Positions 62,648 to 64,000 of a DNA stretch of 64,000 bases are shown here, piece after piece (the stretch's first letter is position 1; each line of letters begins with the position of its first letter). The DNA is taken from assembly GCA_022711435.1 (NCBI GenBank), contig JAKLFB010000001.1:268692-332691 (forward strand). The letters run 5' to 3'. Source of the DNA: Verrucomicrobiota bacterium. Its GTDB lineage: Bacteria > Verrucomicrobiota > Verrucomicrobiia > Limisphaerales > UBA1319. A program made the translations under genes and the position numbers. The notes beneath the pieces are model-generated. The model was not told the DNA's origin, did not search any database, and saw nothing but the letters and a program-made list of their open reading frames with translations.

Positions 62648-63637
62648 ATGGGAAAATATAGTTTGAAGAGTCGGGTTCTGGGCGGTTTATGGGGCGCGGT
62701 GGTCGGCGACGCCCTGGGCGTGCCGGTCGAGTTCCACAGCCGCGCCGAAGTTCAACGGAATCCGGTGGCCGACTTCCGGGGACATGGCACCTACGACCAG
62801 CCCGAAGGCACCTGGTCGGACGACTCCTCGCTCCTGCTCTGCACAGTGGACAGCCTGCTGCTTCACGAATTCGATACGACGGACATGGGGCAGCGCTTTG
62901 TCCAGTGGTCCCAAGGCCGGCTCTGGACACCCTGGGGCAGCGTCTTTGACATCGGCGGCGCCACGAGCCGCGCCCTGAGACGAATCCAGGAAGGCGTCCC
63001 CGCCAAGCAAGCGGGCGGCGCCGACGAGAACAGCAACGGCAACGGCTCGCTGATGCGCATCCTGCCGATTGCGCTGCGGTTCGGCAATGAGCCGGCGGAG
63101 CGGATGCTCGAGCTTGCCTATCGCGCTTCGGCCATCACTCACCGGCATCCCCGCTCCCAGATCGCCTGCGGATTCTATTGCTTGATTGCGGCTGCATTGC
63201 TACGGGGGCAGACGCCCGCCGCCGCCCACCAGTCGGCCGCCCAAACCGTCAGCCCGCTGCTTGAAACAAAGCCTCTGGCCGGTGAGAAGCACTACTTCGC
63301 CGCCGCCCTGGCTTCCGACCTGGCAACGCGGCCCGAGAACGACATCGCTTCCGGCGGCCATGTCGTTGACACGCTGACCGCGAGTCTGTGGTGCTTGCTC
63401 ACGTCGAGGGGCTACACCGAAACCGTGCTCAAGGCCGTGAATCTCGGTGGCGACACCGACACGACCGGCGTCGCAGCGGGGGGATTGGCAGGCGTCTATT
63501 ACAGTCTGGCGAGCGTGCCAGCGCCGTGGCGCACAGCGATGGCGCGAGCAGGGGATTTGGAGTGCCTGTTCGAGAAATTCACACGTCTCGTGGCGCCGAA
63601 TGAAGCGATGGACGCTGGAACCAACGACAGTCGCTGA
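62648..63637 (+). CDS. ADP-ribosylglycohydrolase family protein
   Basis: 329 residues from ATG 62648. DraG/ARH-type enzymes remove ADP-ribose from proteins or nucleic acids using two Mg ions. Visible motifs: GGLWGAVVGDALGVPVEF, TWSDDSSLLLC (metal-binding Asp-Asp), ENSNGNGSLMRILP and VNLGGDTDTTGVAAGGLAG (C-terminal metal ligands). All are intact. It starts 122 bp after the last CRISPR repeat and reads the same way. It may belong to the defence island; family members also occur as antitoxin-like partners of ADP-ribosyltransferases, but no such partner is seen here. Confidence 0.9.
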   Translation: MGKYSLKSRVLGGLWGAVVGDALGVPVEFHSRAEVQRNPVADFRGHGTYDQPEGTWSDDSSLLLCTVDSLLLHEFDTTDMGQRFVQWSQGRLWTPWGSVFDIGGATSRALRRIQEGVPAKQAGGADENSNGNGSLMRILPIALRFGNEPAERMLELAYRASAITHRHPRSQIACGFYCLIAAALLRGQTPAAAHQSAAQTVSPLLETKPLAGEKHYFAAALASDLATRPENDIASGGHVVDTLTASLWCLLTSRGYTETVLKAVNLGGDTDTTGVAAGGLAGVYYSLASVPAPWRTAMARAGDLECLFEKFTRLVAPNEAMDAGTNDSR

Positions 63638-63930
63638 TCCGGTTTTCCATGCTTCGACGGCTTCCTCCTTCTCTGCGGCTCGGTCTGGGACGCCGACCTT
63701 GAGCGATTCGCTAATCGCTTTGCGGATCCGGCGGACTTGACGGGGCGAACCTCTGCCATTATGGCGGCGTAGATCTCCGCGTCGGTTGGGGATCCGCCGA
63801 GGGCGGCCTTGACGCGGTCGTGGAGGTCGATCAGCTCACGCCACAGCTCGACCATCTCCAGTGGCGTGGGACACGTGCCAGCGGCGGTCTGAAAACGGAT
63901 TGAAAGCGGCGAGTTGAAAATGCGGTTTTC
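63638..63930. other. 293-bp region without a confident gene
   Basis: A leftward frame from ATG 63855 begins MVELWRELIDLHDRVKAAL and looks protein-like for about 40 residues (to 63735). It then turns into Arg/Ser-rich sequence and runs into the 3' end of the ADP-ribosylglycohydrolase gene. A second leftward frame around 63650-63730 also looks coding (KAISESLKVGVPDRAAEKEE). This pattern suggests a small gene broken by a frameshift. Not called as a gene. Confidence 0.3.
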
Positions 63931-64000
63931 TTAGTACTGGATCTTCTTGGCCATTCGATCGAAACATCTCTTGTTCTCTTCTTTATCCGTTTTCTTCGGC
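63931..64000 (-). CDS. 3' end of a leftward gene cut by the window edge
   Basis: Reading leftwards from 64000 one frame gives PKKTDKEENKRCFDRMAKKI, then QY and a TAA stop at 63931-63933. The Lys-rich tail is protein-like and enters from the right edge. Only ~22 residues are visible, so identity and even reality are uncertain. Confidence 0.3.
   Translation of the reverse strand, partial: PKKTDKEENKRCFDRMAKKIQY

Overview
The window is high-GC bacterial DNA, most likely from a Verrucomicrobiota member (PVC group). Evidence: a type II pseudopilin with an H-X9-DG C-terminal motif, a giant secreted protein ending in the FFRLLRK-type tail common in this phylum, and several large secreted proteins of the kind such genomes encode. 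The phylum is an inference from family features; no rRNA gene is present.

Positions 1-39,500 are chromosomal backbone, mostly housekeeping. In order: coaE (cut by the left edge); a pseudopilin; a three-gene envelope/stress cassette (DUF883, YqjE-like, small membrane protein); rpe, ftsH and a small membrane protein; an MBL-fold hydrolase; rpoN (sigma-54) and a DegP-like protease; a deacetylase-like secreted protein; a HAD phosphatase; gnd; a PlsC-like acyltransferase; a 4,350-residue secreted multidomain protein (15.6-28.6 kb); Nudix and rsmA; a class III aminotransferase; a SWIM/SNF2 helicase; tRNA-Gln; hisF; an FHA membrane protein; and a secreted propeller/toroid-like protein.

At 39.5 kb a tRNA-Ala(GGC) is followed by two phased short-repeat clusters and a tyrosine integrase. 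This looks like the left boundary of an integrated island. Nearly everything to its right is a complete type III-B CRISPR-Cas locus. The order is a zinc-ribbon gene, cmr2(cas10)-cmr3-cmr4-cmr5, a two-gene DUF2283-type pair inserted in the operon, cmr6-cmr1, a Card1/Can2-like CARF nuclease, three 100-bp-period palindromic repeats, a second Card1-like CARF nuclease, an NE0113-family CARF protein with a C-terminal winged-helix-like region, an HNH protein, cas1, cas2, a leader and a 64-repeat array (63 spacers). An ADP-ribosylglycohydrolase follows the array. Cas10 keeps both HD and GGDD motifs, so cyclic oligoadenylate signalling to the three CARF proteins is expected. No cas6 and no reverse transcriptase are visible.

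The most striking signal is inside the array. Many spacers form families that sample the same few coding loci again and again, with mostly synonymous differences or as overlapping tiles. All are antisense to the inferred reading frame, and several span start codons. This fits an mRNA-targeting system repeatedly exposed to related invaders. The array also has two blocks of repeats that differ at one base (39 with T, then 25 with C at position 13).
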